DNA of 64,000 bases from Semisulcospira habei (lineage: Eukaryota > Mollusca > Gastropoda > Semisulcospiridae): positions 163,395,876 to 163,459,875 of the forward strand of contig BTPG01000002.1 of NCBI GenBank assembly GCA_036245525.1, in the 5' to 3' direction. The notes under the pieces were generated by a model. The model ran no database searches. It saw nothing but the letters and a program-made list of their open reading frames with translations, and was not told the origin of the DNA. The position numbers and the translations under genes are program-made. Within the stretch, counting starts at the first letter, position 1, and each line of letters opens with the position of its first letter. Positions 50,608-59,387 of the stretch are shown here, in pieces.

Positions 50608-52369
50608 AGAGAAGGGGTCCCCCGAGGGGGGCCCGACGCAGCTGGGTCTTCAGGTCGGCAGGCATTCCCCGGCAGGCCTGCAGGACAGCGTCGCGGCGGA
50701 GTAAATCACAATTGGCGGCTGCAGCCATAGCGTTGACCGAAGAGTGATACGCGGCGCGGCTGGCCGCTTCAGCGAGGACGAGGAGGTCGCCAAGAAGGGG
50801 GGTTAGGGACGGGTGCCACGAATCTTCCACGTGCCGGAGGAAGGCTTGCGTAAGGAGCTCCATGAAGCCGGCGCAGGCCAAGGAATTCCTGACAAGCGAA
50901 GCCGTCTTGTCCAAACCCGCGGGGAGCGCGCGTCTGAGTGCAGAGGCCCCACCCGCCTGAACCACGGCGGCTGGATCCACCGGAGGGAGAGGGCAGAGGA
51001 AGGCCTGGGAATGGCCGGCGTACCACTGCTGGCGGAAGTACATATCGAGGTCCGGAGGCCATCTGTGGTCCGAGAAGAAATTACTGTCTCTTGAGTCAGA
51101 CAACAGGTGGGCCGAGAACACATCCCGAAGCTCACGAAAGGAGGGGGGCTGAGGGAGAGTCTTGAACTTCTTTACCTGTCTACCCGCGTCGACGAAGGCA
51201 GAAGGCTTCCTCTTCAGGGGGGGGGATGGAGGGCAGTCCGCTGCCGGAAGCGTGGCGGAGATGAGGCGAGCGACCTCGTCGAGGGCCAGAAGAACCTCTG
51301 TGCGGGAGGAGGCCGGTAACCCGTGGGCTGTCGACGCATCCGAAGGAGAGAGCGGCGAAGGAGAGCGGCTGAGACCTCCGAGGAGAACTGAGATGGAATC
51401 ATCAGGGAGAAGACTCAACGAATCGTCGTCCACGCCGCCGAGAGCCGTCGAAGAGGGACGGCGACCGTGACTCTGAGAGCGAGCAGCTCGACGAGGACGA
51501 GGGGAGCCATAAGGCGCCGAAGCACGCAGGGGAGAGCGACGTCCGCGACGGCGACGCGACGCACTAGAGGAGCGGGAACGGCGGCGGCGACCAGACGAGC
51601 GACTACGAGCTGGAGACCGTGATCCTCGGGAACGAGGAGGAAGGAAAGAGGCTGGGCGAGGGGAAGGGGAACGGGCGGGACGAGGCAGACGGCGGGGAAC
51701 GTGGGACGAACGCCGCGAAGAGGTAGAGCGCGAAGGTCCATGGTCCAGATGACGAGAAGAATCCCGAACTTTACGACGCTCACACGAAGGAGCGCGAGAG
51801 TGGTGGTCAGACTTCGATCGCAAGGAGGAACTGGACACAGGTAGTGGTGTGGTGAGTGTGCGCGAATGTCTCCGCGAGCCGGACTCTGTGGCGAGGCGGG
51901 CTCGCAGCGGCCGAGGGGGATCCAAGGCCTTCCTAGGAGACGAGTGGGGACCGGTTGACCATGGACGGCGCGAGGCACGTCTCTCCGAACTGACCTCTGT
52001 CTCGAGATGGGTTCTCTGCCTGTCGTAAGGCTTGGTCCAAGCGCGTTCCCTCCTGGGAATCCGCGCCTCGAACTCCCGACTCCGCACACTACCTTGCTGT
52101 GTCCGCTGTGGAGATCTTTCCAGACTGGGGCCATCGGGGGCAAGAGCGGTCGGTGTGTCTGAGATGACAGCCGGCACTTCCGCAGGTCTTGCAACAGGCA
52201 CAGGTGTCGGGCGTTCACGTCGGTAGAAGCTCCAAAGTTGGACCCAGCGGAGCTCCGGCCAGACGGCGCAAACGTCACAAGAACGCTCAGATGTACAGCC
52301 GACACACGGCAGGCAGACCTTGTGCGAATCCGAGGGCCACTGGAAACCTCCACACTGCGTGCAGGTCAT
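50348..52369 (-). CDS. DIRS-2 gag-like protein
   Basis: The likely start is the ATG at 52367-52369 just before the Cys module (MTCTQCGGFQWPSDSH); the longer frame uses a TTG at 52444. The N-terminal module has CTQC, HKVCLPCVGC and CDVC spacing and may bind zinc. The middle is Arg/Ser-rich, like many nucleic-acid binding tails. The C-terminal third (FFSDHRWPPDLDMYFRQQWY, AHSQAF-type block, LAGLDKTASLVRNSLA-like segment) is shared with DIRS-3 and may be the capsid-like part. It ends in RPARRPGRGRAQ. Confidence 0.85.
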   Translation of the reverse strand: MTCTQCGGFQWPSDSHKVCLPCVGCTSERSCDVCAVWPELRWVQLWSFYRRERPTPVPVARPAEVPAVISDTPTALAPDGPSLERSPQRTQQGSVRSREFEARIPRRERAWTKPYDRQRTHLETEVSSERRASRRPWSTGPHSSPRKALDPPRPLRARLATESGSRRHSRTLTTPLPVSSSSLRSKSDHHSRAPSCERRKVRDSSRHLDHGPSRSTSSRRSSHVPRRLPRPARSPSPRPASFLPPRSRGSRSPARSRSSGRRRRSRSSSASRRRRGRRSPLRASAPYGSPRPRRAARSQSHGRRPSSTALGGVDDDSLSLLPDDSISVLLGGLSRSPSPLSPSDASTAHGLPASSRTEVLLALDEVARLISATLPAADCPPSPPLKRKPSAFVDAGRQVKKFKTLPQPPSFRELRDVFSAHLLSDSRDSNFFSDHRWPPDLDMYFRQQWYAGHSQAFLCPLPPVDPAAVVQAGGASALRRALPAGLDKTASLVRNSLACAGFMELLTQAFLRHVEDSWHPSLTPLLGDLLVLAEAASRAAYHSSVNAMAAAANCDLLRRDAVLQACRGMPADLKTQLRRAPLGGPLLFGDTWQAVKDSNADRWPPKSVPRRFQSARKAVGRPLRISRPVAPTSTTQLQSLRRRRPAFGRPGQANAPAPAWPRPARRPGRGRAQ

Positions 52370-52479
52370 CAGGAGGGCACTGCAACACACCAAACAAACA
52401 ACGTGCCGGTACGTGGTCGAGACCAACAGGGCTCGTCCTACCAAGGGGAACCGTACCGAACGATATGGACAAACGGGCT

Positions 52480-52765
52480 GTGCCCCCAGGCTATACTGTT
52501 ATAGCGCCCGAAGCTAAGCTTGCGTCTTTAGAACAAAGCCTACCCCAGCCAGGCTGGAGAGGAATGTGCGCCAAACGACAATAGGTTTAGTTTAGTTTAG
52601 TTATTTGGGTTTAACGCCGCGCAGGCGACTAAGGCCACCACACGGCGGGCCAAACGACAATAGGGACGAAAGGCCGTGCCCCCAGGCAATAATGCTGTAG
52701 CGCTCTAAGCTAAGAGTGCGCTCTCGAAACAAGCATACCCCAGCCAGGCCGGAGATGCAACATGA
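52480..52765 (-). repeat. ~117-bp direct repeat in the DIRS-2 leader
   Basis: TGCCCCCAGGC, AGCTAAG and ACCCCAGCCAGGC occur in the same order at about 52487-52560 and 52678-52753. After removing the 64-bp insertion and one duplication the period is about 112-117 bp. Confidence 0.7.
52586..52649 (-). mobile_element. 64-bp LINE/SINE tail insertion
   Basis: TTTAG repeats then TTATTTGGGTTTAACGCCGC and AAGGCCACCACACGGCGG match the 3' end of the intact LINE (17873-17940). It is flanked by CCAAACGACAATAGG at 52571-52585 and 52650-52664 (16 bp with the preceding G, which can belong to the duplication or the insert). Confidence 0.9.
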
Positions 52766-53056
52766 GCCACGCGCCGCAGCTGGTTTAAACAATGCTCCCC
52801 GAAGGCTACCAGGGGAAGCCAGTAATTTCACCCCAAAAGGGGAAAGGCGAGGGCACCAGGGCCCCGCCGAGCTAAGAGTCCCCGCTCAACGAAACCCACA
52901 CAACACGAACAAGGTAGAGTCCAAAGGCACAGGCCGGTACCCCGCCCGGGGACCGGCTCCGGGCCCAACTAACTATCCTACCTCTCTGCCGAAGCGGTAG
53001 CGGGAGAAGAGACGTCCATGTCGCCACCGGCGAAAAGGCGGGAACCAGCAGGTCCG

Positions 53057-53160
53057 CCAAGCGAAGCCAACCAAGGAGGACGCCAAGCGAAGAAGCGCAA
53101 GCGAAGCTGCAGCGAAGCAAGAAGCGAAGCAGAAGCGAAGCAACAGGCGAAGCCAAAGTC
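53057..53160. repeat. GCGAAGC short tandem array
   Basis: The heptamer-like AGCGAAG/CGAAGC recurs about ten times in the DIRS-2 5' leader, on the minus strand GCTTCGCTT. DIRS-3 has only scattered related GAAG motifs in its leader. Slippage or a leader binding site are both possible. Confidence 0.7.
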
Positions 53161-53245
53161 ACGGCGAACTCGAGCACCAAGACCGACCGGTCGAAGGGAG
53201 CGCGAGGCTAGAACACGTCCGAAGGTCGTGAGCCTACGTAGCTGA

Positions 53246-53431
53246 CTGGCGAGTCAGGTGACTCGGAACCGGATAGGCAGGTCCGGGAGACAACTCTTGG
53301 CCCCTCTGGAGGGTTCCCCGAGTGCCTCCCGGGTTGTGTGTGCACACAACGGGTTCGTAGGCTAGAATTTGAGCACGTAGTAGACACTCCCATTTGTCAT
53401 GTCATCGGTAATGTTTTTGATGAAATAAATG
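53246..53431. repeat. DIRS-2 inverted terminal repeat, 5' side
   Basis: Reverse complement of 46950-47125, ending with the 5'-specific CATCAAAAACATTA... complement at GATGAAATAAATG (53420-53431). Confidence 0.9.
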
Positions 53432-53618
53432 TGGTTGTCTTTGCAGGTAGGCAGAAATTCCTGCCTCCTCCAGTATCGCCGATGGTGTGCTGAAGAGGTC
53501 GCCAAGACCGAAACAGCTGTCCACACCGGCTAAATATCTGGACCCCCCTCGGGGGGACCTAGATTTAAATTTCCATGCACTGAGTGGCTGGAACAGTGGG
53601 ATATGTGATACGCCCCCC
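53432..53618. other. unit between R repeats, right part
   Basis: Continues 46790-46908 after DIRS-2. It has an inverted AGGCAGAAATTCCTGCCT hairpin (53450-53467), a CCCCCCTCGGGGGG stem and TAAATTTCCATGCAC (53567-53581) inverted relative to 46846-46860. Confidence 0.6.
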
Positions 53619-53830
53619 TTCGGGGGGGGCTTCCATATGCATTGCTTTCAGTCACTTTTTTAGCGCCCCCTCTCTTTCCTATCTCTTTTTTTTTTTGTGC
53701 TTTGGCCACAGTAGATCTATGATCACTGGTCGATCATGCACATTTCTCTCCCCTGACAGTGCTATAATCTACTTTACTTTGTAACCTTCCTAAAATATTA
53801 GCACTGGCAGTCTCCCCTTTTCTTTTCATT
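53619..53830 (+). repeat. direct repeat R, right copy
   Basis: Second copy of 46573-46789, ending CTTTTCATT at the box palindrome TTGACAACATAATTGTTGTC. The outer borders of the whole block are the repeated TTGACAAC. Confidence 0.9.
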
Positions 53831-55312
53831 GACAACATAATTGTTGTCAAGTTATGTTCAAGGCATTTCTTAAAAATTGTCATTTCTTGGGTGCAGAAAA
53901 GTTTTTTTAAAAATGCACAGACTATCTGTACTTATCATAGAACACTAAACCATACAAAAATAGCAGGAAGCACAGTGTAACAGAACTTTACAACCCAACC
54001 ACCCTAAGTGTTACATCATGTTATGTTCAGTCCAATACTGCCAGAACAGGGTTATTCTTATTTAATCTTATGTTACATAATAAAGAAACAATAATATAAA
54101 GTACATAAAGACAATGGGAACATTATCACAGCTTAAGATAAGAAAAACGACCATTTTTTGATTGAAGGTGCTATGTCTGTTCCCTTTTGCACTGCATCAT
54201 GTTATGTACAAACACTATAATTCAGCAACTCATATGACCCAAAGTATAAATCAAATTAGCACAAAATCCCTTCCTACCAACAAAAATTGGTACAAAAAAT
54301 GTATGACTTGTCCTTCCCCCAAAATGCAAAACTCATGGTTTGAACATAACTTTAAATAAAGATTTACCTGGCCAAACTGTGTAAAGTTATGAACAATCAA
54401 ACAGCAGGAGCAAAAGACATTTACTCTATTTTGTATATCAGGAACATTAAAGACAACAATACTGAATCGACAAAAATGTGTGATAAGTAGTGTTCTTTTT
54501 AATCTTTGAAAATAAAGCTATAATTGCCTGAACGTAACGCCGACAACCTTCAACCGTGTGTAAAGTTATGTACAAGCGGACACAAGGGCAAGGTGACAGT
54601 AAAAGGTAATAATTATTGTTTCAAAGTGTTGCTGCGCTACAAAACTAATCCGAACATACATTACTTGTTCTGTTTTATCCTTTGAAATATTGAATATTGC
54701 ATTCAGAAACTTGAACATAACTGTTACAACCAAAACTAAACCGTCATTGTCGGATGGAGGCAAATTCCATCAAGAAATGTTTTCTTCCTTTGTTCAAAAC
54801 ATGCGGTCATTGAGCCGACTGATTTTACATTGGTTTGCATCAACATTCATTTGAAGTAATTAGATAAGCAGTATACTTACATTGCTTTTTTTAAAAACAT
54901 TTATGGTGCTCAGTCATCAATTTTGCATGGACATAACCATTTACAACCAAAACTTACCTTCAACTTTGTCGCTTTCCTGCTCCATTGATATCACCTGTTC
55001 GTATGAGGCACGTAGGACTGACCAAATGCAAATCTGAAAATGGCCGTCGATTCCAGAAAATCACGCGCGTTGATGATTGCGAGATTTTTTCCCGTGTTTG
55101 AACGTAACGCAAAATTTACAACTTTTGGTTGAAGAAGTTTAAAACGCAGCCTTCTTTCAATTCTCAAAAGGATTTTTAATTTGTTTACGGTAATCAGAAT
55201 GAAGAGTAATGTTGTCTAGGATATGTTAATTAGGTGCCTCACGGTACGTTTTGTGTCTTCCAGTTCACAGCGAGATTCGGACGTGTGAAATTGACGACAC
55301 ACGTTATGTTCA
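53829..55312. repeat. phased box array, part 3
   Basis: Reverse boxes end at 53860, 54029, 54210, 54395 and 54574 (spacings 169, 181, 185, 179). Forward boxes start at about 53976, 54341, 54539, 54712, 54928 and 55099 (173, 216, 171 for the last four). A reverse copy ends at 55312. Facing pairs make hairpins of 36-55 bp. Between boxes the sequence is not obviously repeated. Confidence 0.75.
54958..54985 (-). CDS. candidate host exon 1 (start codon)
   Basis: On the minus strand ATG at 54983-54985 opens MEQESDKVE and runs into a consensus donor GAAG/GTAAGTT. It leaves phase 1, matching candidate exon 2 at 45683-45808. An acceptor-like TTTTCAG lies about 50 nt upstream, so it could also be a second exon. 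It lies between two boxes of the phased array. Confidence 0.35.
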
Positions 55313-55564
55313 TTCTAGCCTTTACTTGCCCTCAAACTACTTTAAACTTAGACACACAAAAAACTCGACGATATGGTAACAAAATAGTAACTTGCATTGG
55401 CTCTCTATAGGCCTAAACTTGGTTTCGAAATTCTATTTCATTCCCCGGAATTTTTTATCTGAAAGCGAACACACGTGTGTGATGTCACGTTTCAAAATTT
55501 TGGCTTCCGCCGCTCGATCGCACAAAACAATAAATAACTCTTTTATCCCATCGGACGTATGCAA
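55313..55564. other. no feature seen
   Basis: About 250 bp upstream of the candidate exon 1 and left of DIRS-3. It could hold a promoter if the host gene is real; no TATA or initiator is convincing. Confidence 0.4.
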
Positions 55565-55790
55565 AAATAAATTTTTCAATTAAAATATATTTTTTTGAAA
55601 AATACTTACCGATGGTATTACACTTAGGGAATGGTTCTTAGCTAGCCTAATTTTAGCCAAATTTGGTTGTGTCCGTATACGGTATCGTTGGCAGGAGTGG
55701 GGCGCCATAGAATAGGCCCCCGCCAGAATAGCCTCCCCTTCTTCCCATCCGGTGCGAAAATACCCGTCATACCTCAGTTTAGTTTCTTAG
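55565..55790. repeat. DIRS-3 inverted terminal repeat, 3' side
   Basis: From TTACCGATGGTATTACACTT to CATACCTCAGTTTAGTTTCT it is the reverse complement of 62295-62473. It contains GTCCGTATACGGTATCG and GGAGTGGGGCGCC. Confidence 0.9.
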
Positions 55791-55828
55791 CCAACCGCGG
55801 CAAGCGGGGCCGGTGGGAGGGACCTTCG

Positions 55829-55927
55829 AGTAATACCATCGGTAAGTATTTTTCAAAAAAATATATTTTAATTGAAAAATTTATTTGTTTTCTCAAAACA
55901 CATTACCGATGGTATTACACTTAGGGA
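55829..55927. repeat. DIRS-3 internal complementary region
   Basis: The complements of the two termini are joined at AAAATTTATTTGTTTTC, flanked by inverted GTAATACCATCGGTAA / TTACCGATGGTATTAC. The conserved GCGGCAAGCGGGG block lies just before it at 55797, and GAGAATCACAAAGAGGAGG just after. Confidence 0.9.
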
Positions 55928-56043
55928 GAATCACAAAGAGGAGGTGGGTGCCGCCCTATCGCCCCCACTGCCAACGACACAGCCCACAGACCCGCCCTCG
56001 CACAGCAAACTCCCGATAATTTTAGCTAAGGTACTTACGGCGC

Positions 56044-58950
56044 CTAGGGCGCCGGGAGGGAGTGTTGCGCTGCTGCGATGTCTCCCACCAGCGTGAGGTT
56101 CTGCCGCTGGGTGGAGAGGTCCCTCAGGTAGAATCGGGCAAATGTGGACTCCGCTCGCCATCCCACGGCCGCCACAATGTCTTTCACTGCACAATTGCGG
56201 TCGAAGGCGAGACTTGTGGCCATGGCTCGGACCTCGTGCGCCCTGATGTGCATACGTTGGGCTACTTCTGGCGCGAGGTCTTGATAGGCCGAGCGGATCA
56301 CCCATCGAATCCATGAGGATATGGTCTGGGCGGATATGTCCTGTCTACCTGGGGACAGAGGGAGAAAAAGGCGGGTCCGTCTTCTGCGCAGCGGTCTGGT
56401 CCGTCGCAGGTACACACGCAAGGCTCTCACCGGGTCCTGTTGTCTGGACTCCCGGGTGGATTCTGTCACACGTAAAGGTCGGATGGTCATCATCTGTGGG
56501 GTCGTCAGAGGCGACCGCGTCTTGGCGAGAAAGGATGGTTCAGGCAGCAGTTGTACCGAGCCGTCAGTCCGGAACTGCAGACAATCTGATCGTGTGGACA
56601 GCGCGTGAAGCTCACTGGCCCTGGAAGCGGTAGCAAGGGCCAACAGGAAGCACGTCTTTCTAGTTACATCCGGTAAGCTTGCCAACTGTAGGGGTTCAAA
56701 ACGGGCAGAGTTGAGCCAGGTCAGCACCCAAGGTAGGTCCCATCTAGGCAACAGTGACCGTAGCGCCGGGCGTTGTAAACCGAAGTGCGTCATGAGATCA
56801 GCCAGGTCTTTGCAGGCACCAGGGTCTGTCCGGCCCAGGTGGCGGTAGGTGTCAGCAATCATTGCCAGGTAACCCCGGATGGTAATAGGCGCCAAACTCT
56901 GGAAGTTGAACAGCCAGAGGAAGAACTCCGCCAGCTGGGGCATCGTCAACTCGGTGGGGTTAAGGTTGTTGTCACCACACCAGTCGCACAGCACCTTCCA
57001 CTTCCCCTCGTAGACTCGTCTGGTAGAGGGTCTGCGTGCAGCAGCGATAGCTTCCACTGCGTCACCTGAGAAGCCTCTTCTGGTGAGGGCCTGCCGCACA
57101 ACCTCCAAGCGTGTAGAAGGAGGCGCTCCGGGCAAGGGTGAAACAGCGGCTGTCGAGGTTGCTTGAGCATCGTGCGAGGCGTAGGAAGCTGAAGAGGTGG
57201 ACTGGTGGCTAGGTTGAGCAGGTCCGTCGTCCACGACTTGCTCCAGCAGAAGGGCGCCACCAGGAACAGAATCGTGTTGCAGCCGCGAAGCTTGTGGAGG
57301 ACTTTGGGAACCAGCACCGTCGGCGGATAAGCGTAGGCGATGAGCCCGTCCCAGGGAATGGACAGTGCGTCGACCGCCCAAGCTAGAGGATCTGGAACCG
57401 GCGAGACGAACAGCGTCAACTGGTGGTTCCAACTGGTGGCGAACAGGTCGACCATAGGAGCTTCCCATCTGGCCGCGATCAACTGGAAGATGTCCGGCCG
57501 CAGTGTCCATTCTGTGTGTAGGAGCTGTCCGCGGCGTGATAAGGAGTCGGCCAGCACGTTGAGATGACCTGGGATGTGTCTGGCGCGCAGAGTGATGCCC
57601 CGATCTTCGCACCAACGAAGCAGCTGGTACAGGAGGATGCACAGAGAAGGGGAGCGCGTACCGCCCTGCTTCTGTAGGTAGGCGACGACTGTGGAGTTGT
57701 CGGACAGCACGAGCAGTTCCTGACCCTGGAGCTGAGAGTCCCACGTCAATAACGCCTGCCACACCGCCTGCAACTCCAACCAGTTGATGTGTCGGGTCAG
57801 AAGATCCGTGGGCCATACCCCCGAGGCTGTCGTGAATGACGGTAGCAGATGGGCTCCCCAACCGGCGAGACTTGCGTCGACGCAAAGGGACAAGCTGGGG
57901 GGCGGTGTGTAGAGGGAGACTCCCGAAGCCAGCCAGGTGTGGTCCGCCCAGCGCCTCAGGTGTGGGAGTAACATCGGGGTAACCGGAATCAGAGCGTCGA
58001 TGTCGTCCGTCGAGGGTCGCCAATGAAGAAGTAGGTGCAACTGGAGCGGTCGGGAATAGAGACGTCCCAGGGGAATCAGGTCTGAAGCCGCACTCATCAG
58101 GCCCAGCAACTGTAGCCACACCCGTGCAGAGACCCTGTCCTGCCGAGCCACCTGTCGCGCCAGATCGCTGATCTTCTGTATACGTGTCTCCGGGAGTCGC
58201 ACTAAGTTGAGATCGGTGTGGAACTCCATTCCCAGGTGGACGAAACAGCGGGACGGGGAGAGGTCGGACTTGCCCTTGTTGACGATGAACCCGAGGAAGT
58301 CGAGGAGGTCCAGGAGTGCGTCTCGGTCTCTCTCCAAGGTGGAGTCCACCTGGTTTCGTAGAAGAAGATCGTCGAGGTAGTTGGACGTAGGGCTTGAGCT
58401 CGTCCTTCTGGCCCTGGCGACGACCGCATCCATGATCCTGGTGAACACCCACGGGCTGAGGTTGAGACCAAAGGGTAGAGCGCGGAACTGGTAGACGATT
58501 CCGGCAAAGGCGAAACGAAGGAAGCGTCTGGACGCCGGGTGCATTGGAACATGTAGATAGGCGTCTGAGAGGTCGAGGCTGATGGCGAAATCGAACGGCT
58601 GCACCGCGGAACGCAGAGCTCGAGCGGTTTCCATCCGGAACGGCGGGGCGACGAGGAACTTGTTTAGTGCGGAGAGGTCGATGACCGGCCGCCACTTGCC
58701 CCCCGGCTTGGGAACAACAAACAGACGACTGTAGAAGGCCGGAGAGTCGTGGTGTCTGACTACCTCTGTGGCGTTCTTCTGGAGAAGTGCAGCCACCTCG
58801 TTGCGTAGCGCCTCTGCTCTGAGCGAGTCGACGGGCATCGACGTCCAAAGTGGAGAACGGCGCAGTGGAGGGGGTGAGCGGAATGACAGCTGTAGTCCTT
58901 GGCAAACTGTCGAGAGGATCCACGGGTCGTCGGAAAACAGCGAGGTCCAA
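56044..58950 (-). CDS. DIRS-3 tyrosine recombinase
   Basis: The recombinase is the last ~360 codons of this 968-codon frame; the rest overlaps RT/RNase H. The core-binding part begins near FSGDAVEAIAAARRPSTRRV. Catalytic residues are Arg777 (ATASRASEL), His905-x-x-Arg908 (RAHEVRAM), Trp931 (VGWRAES) and Tyr941 (RFYLRDL). Spacing from the first Arg to His is 128 residues, exactly as in DIRS-2. The reading frame ends close to the ICR, typical of the group. The start codon is unresolved. Confidence 0.9.
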   Translation of the reverse strand: MDLAVFRRPVDPLDSLPRTTAVIPLTPSTAPFSTLDVDARRLAQSRGATQRGGCTSPEERHRGSQTPRLSGLLQSSVCCSQAGGQVAAGHRPLRTKQVPRRPAVPDGNRSSSAFRGAAVRFRHQPRPLRRLSTCSNAPGVQTLPSFRLCRNRLPVPRSTLWSQPQPVGVHQDHGCGRRQGQKDELKPYVQLPRRSSSTKPGGLHLGERPRRTPGPPRLPRVHRQQGQVRPLPVPLFRPPGNGVPHRSQLSATPGDTYTEDQRSGATGGSAGQGLCTGVATVAGPDECGFRPDSPGTSLFPTAPVAPTSSLATLDGRHRRSDSGYPDVTPTPEALGGPHLAGFGSLPLHTAPQLVPLRRRKSRRLGSPSATVIHDSLGGMAHGSSDPTHQLVGVAGGVAGVIDVGLSAPGSGTARAVRQLHSRRLPTEAGRYALPFSVHPPVPAASLVRRSGHHSARQTHPRSSQRAGRLLITPRTAPTHRMDTAAGHLPVDRGQMGSSYGRPVRHQLEPPVDAVRLAGSRSSSLGGRRTVHSLGRAHRLRLSADGAGSQSPPQASRLQHDSVPGGALLLEQVVDDGPAQPSHQSTSSASYASHDAQATSTAAVSPLPGAPPSTRLEVVRQALTRRGFSGDAVEAIAAARRPSTRRVYEGKWKVLCDWCGDNNLNPTELTMPQLAEFFLWLFNFQSLAPITIRGYLAMIADTYRHLGRTDPGACKDLADLMTHFGLQRPALRSLLPRWDLPWVLTWLNSARFEPLQLASLPDVTRKTCFLLALATASRASELHALSTRSDCLQFRTDGSVQLLPEPSFLAKTRSPLTTPQMMTIRPLRVTESTRESRQQDPVRALRVYLRRTRPLRRRRTRLFLPLSPGRQDISAQTISSWIRWVIRSAYQDLAPEVAQRMHIRAHEVRAMATSLAFDRNCAVKDIVAAVGWRAESTFARFYLRDLSTQRQNLTLVGDIAAAQHSLPAP

Positions 58951-59387
58951 GCGTCGCTGTGAAGTGCTAGTCTCCCGCCGACAGGGGACCCGGAAGCGGT
59001 CGGGGGAGACGTGGTCGGAGTGTAGTCATCGGGCCCTACCACGCCCGAAAGGACGGCGGGCAGGTCTAGGCCAAGCGGGGGCGGGGACGGGGGCGTCTGC
59101 GGGGCCAGGTTTAGGTCGTCGGGGGCGACCAAAGGCCGGTTGGCGGGGGGGAAGACGTCCACGACTGGTAAAGGGGCGACCGCTGGGTCTGGTGGTCCGC
59201 AAGCCTCGACCCGCGGGCCTGCGGGTTGTAGGAAAGCGGGGCGGGGCGAACCTGGTGGGCCACAATTCCTTGCTGGATTCCTTAACCGACTGCCAATGAG
59301 GGCCGAAGAGGAGCTCGTTGCCCAGCGGGGCCCGCCGCAGCTGGTTCTTGATCTCCGACGGCAGTGAGCAGGCTTGTAAAACAGCAT
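56946..59387 (-). CDS. DIRS-3 reverse transcriptase and RNase H (813 codons)
   Basis: RT motifs are FVVPKPGGKWRPVIDLSALN, LDLSDAYLHV (Asp272), ALPFGLNLSPWVF and NYLDDLLL (YLDD at 337-340). RNase H has LCVDASLAGWGAH, INWLELQAVW, LVLSDNSTVVAY and HIPGHLNVLADSLSR, so all catalytic acids are kept. The post-RNase H region (PMVDLFATSWN, DPLAWAVDALSIPW) matches DIRS-2. The frame overlaps gag by 362 nt and the recombinase frame by about 2 kb. Its first ~110 codons are Pro-rich and may be untranslated. Confidence 0.92.
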   Translation of the reverse strand: MLFYKPAHCRRRSRTSCGGPRWATSSSSALIGSRLRNPARNCGPPGSPRPAFLQPAGPRVEACGPPDPAVAPLPVVDVFPPANRPLVAPDDLNLAPQTPPSPPPLGLDLPAVLSGVVGPDDYTPTTSPPTASGSPVGGRLALHSDAWTSLFSDDPWILSTVCQGLQLSFRSPPPLRRSPLWTSMPVDSLRAEALRNEVAALLQKNATEVVRHHDSPAFYSRLFVVPKPGGKWRPVIDLSALNKFLVAPPFRMETARALRSAVQPFDFAISLDLSDAYLHVPMHPASRRFLRFAFAGIVYQFRALPFGLNLSPWVFTRIMDAVVARARRTSSSPTSNYLDDLLLRNQVDSTLERDRDALLDLLDFLGFIVNKGKSDLSPSRCFVHLGMEFHTDLNLVRLPETRIQKISDLARQVARQDRVSARVWLQLLGLMSAASDLIPLGRLYSRPLQLHLLLHWRPSTDDIDALIPVTPMLLPHLRRWADHTWLASGVSLYTPPPSLSLCVDASLAGWGAHLLPSFTTASGVWPTDLLTRHINWLELQAVWQALLTWDSQLQGQELLVLSDNSTVVAYLQKQGGTRSPSLCILLYQLLRWCEDRGITLRARHIPGHLNVLADSLSRRGQLLHTEWTLRPDIFQLIAARWEAPMVDLFATSWNHQLTLFVSPVPDPLAWAVDALSIPWDGLIAYAYPPTVLVPKVLHKLRGCNTILFLVAPFCWSKSWTTDLLNLATSPPLQLPTPRTMLKQPRQPLFHPCPERLLLHAWRLCGRPSPEEASQVTQWKLSLLHADPLPDESTRGSGRCCATGVVTTTLTPPS

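Larger units (their letters stand above)
46909..53431 (-). mobile_element. DIRS-2: apparently intact DIRS-type retrotransposon (6.5 kb)
   Basis: Termini are AAATGCATTTTTC (left) and ...GATGAAATAAATG (right). Inverted terminal repeats, an ICR at 47166-47262 and three overlapping open frames (gag, RT/RNase H, tyrosine recombinase) are all present on the minus strand. No target duplication is visible beyond AAATG shared by both ends, as expected for integration by a tyrosine recombinase. It sits inside the direct-repeat unit. Confidence 0.93.

Noticed and set aside
46573..53830. Calling the R repeats a standard LTR retrotransposon or the DIRS-2 ends
   Set aside because: There are no TG...CA ends, primer site or flanking duplication at the repeats themselves, and the DIRS-2 ends are defined inside by its own terminal repeats and ICR.
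37282..55312. CRISPR array reading of the phased boxes
   Set aside because: Boxes are 18 bp with ~155-bp gaps, change orientation and lie in eukaryotic DNA with no cas genes.
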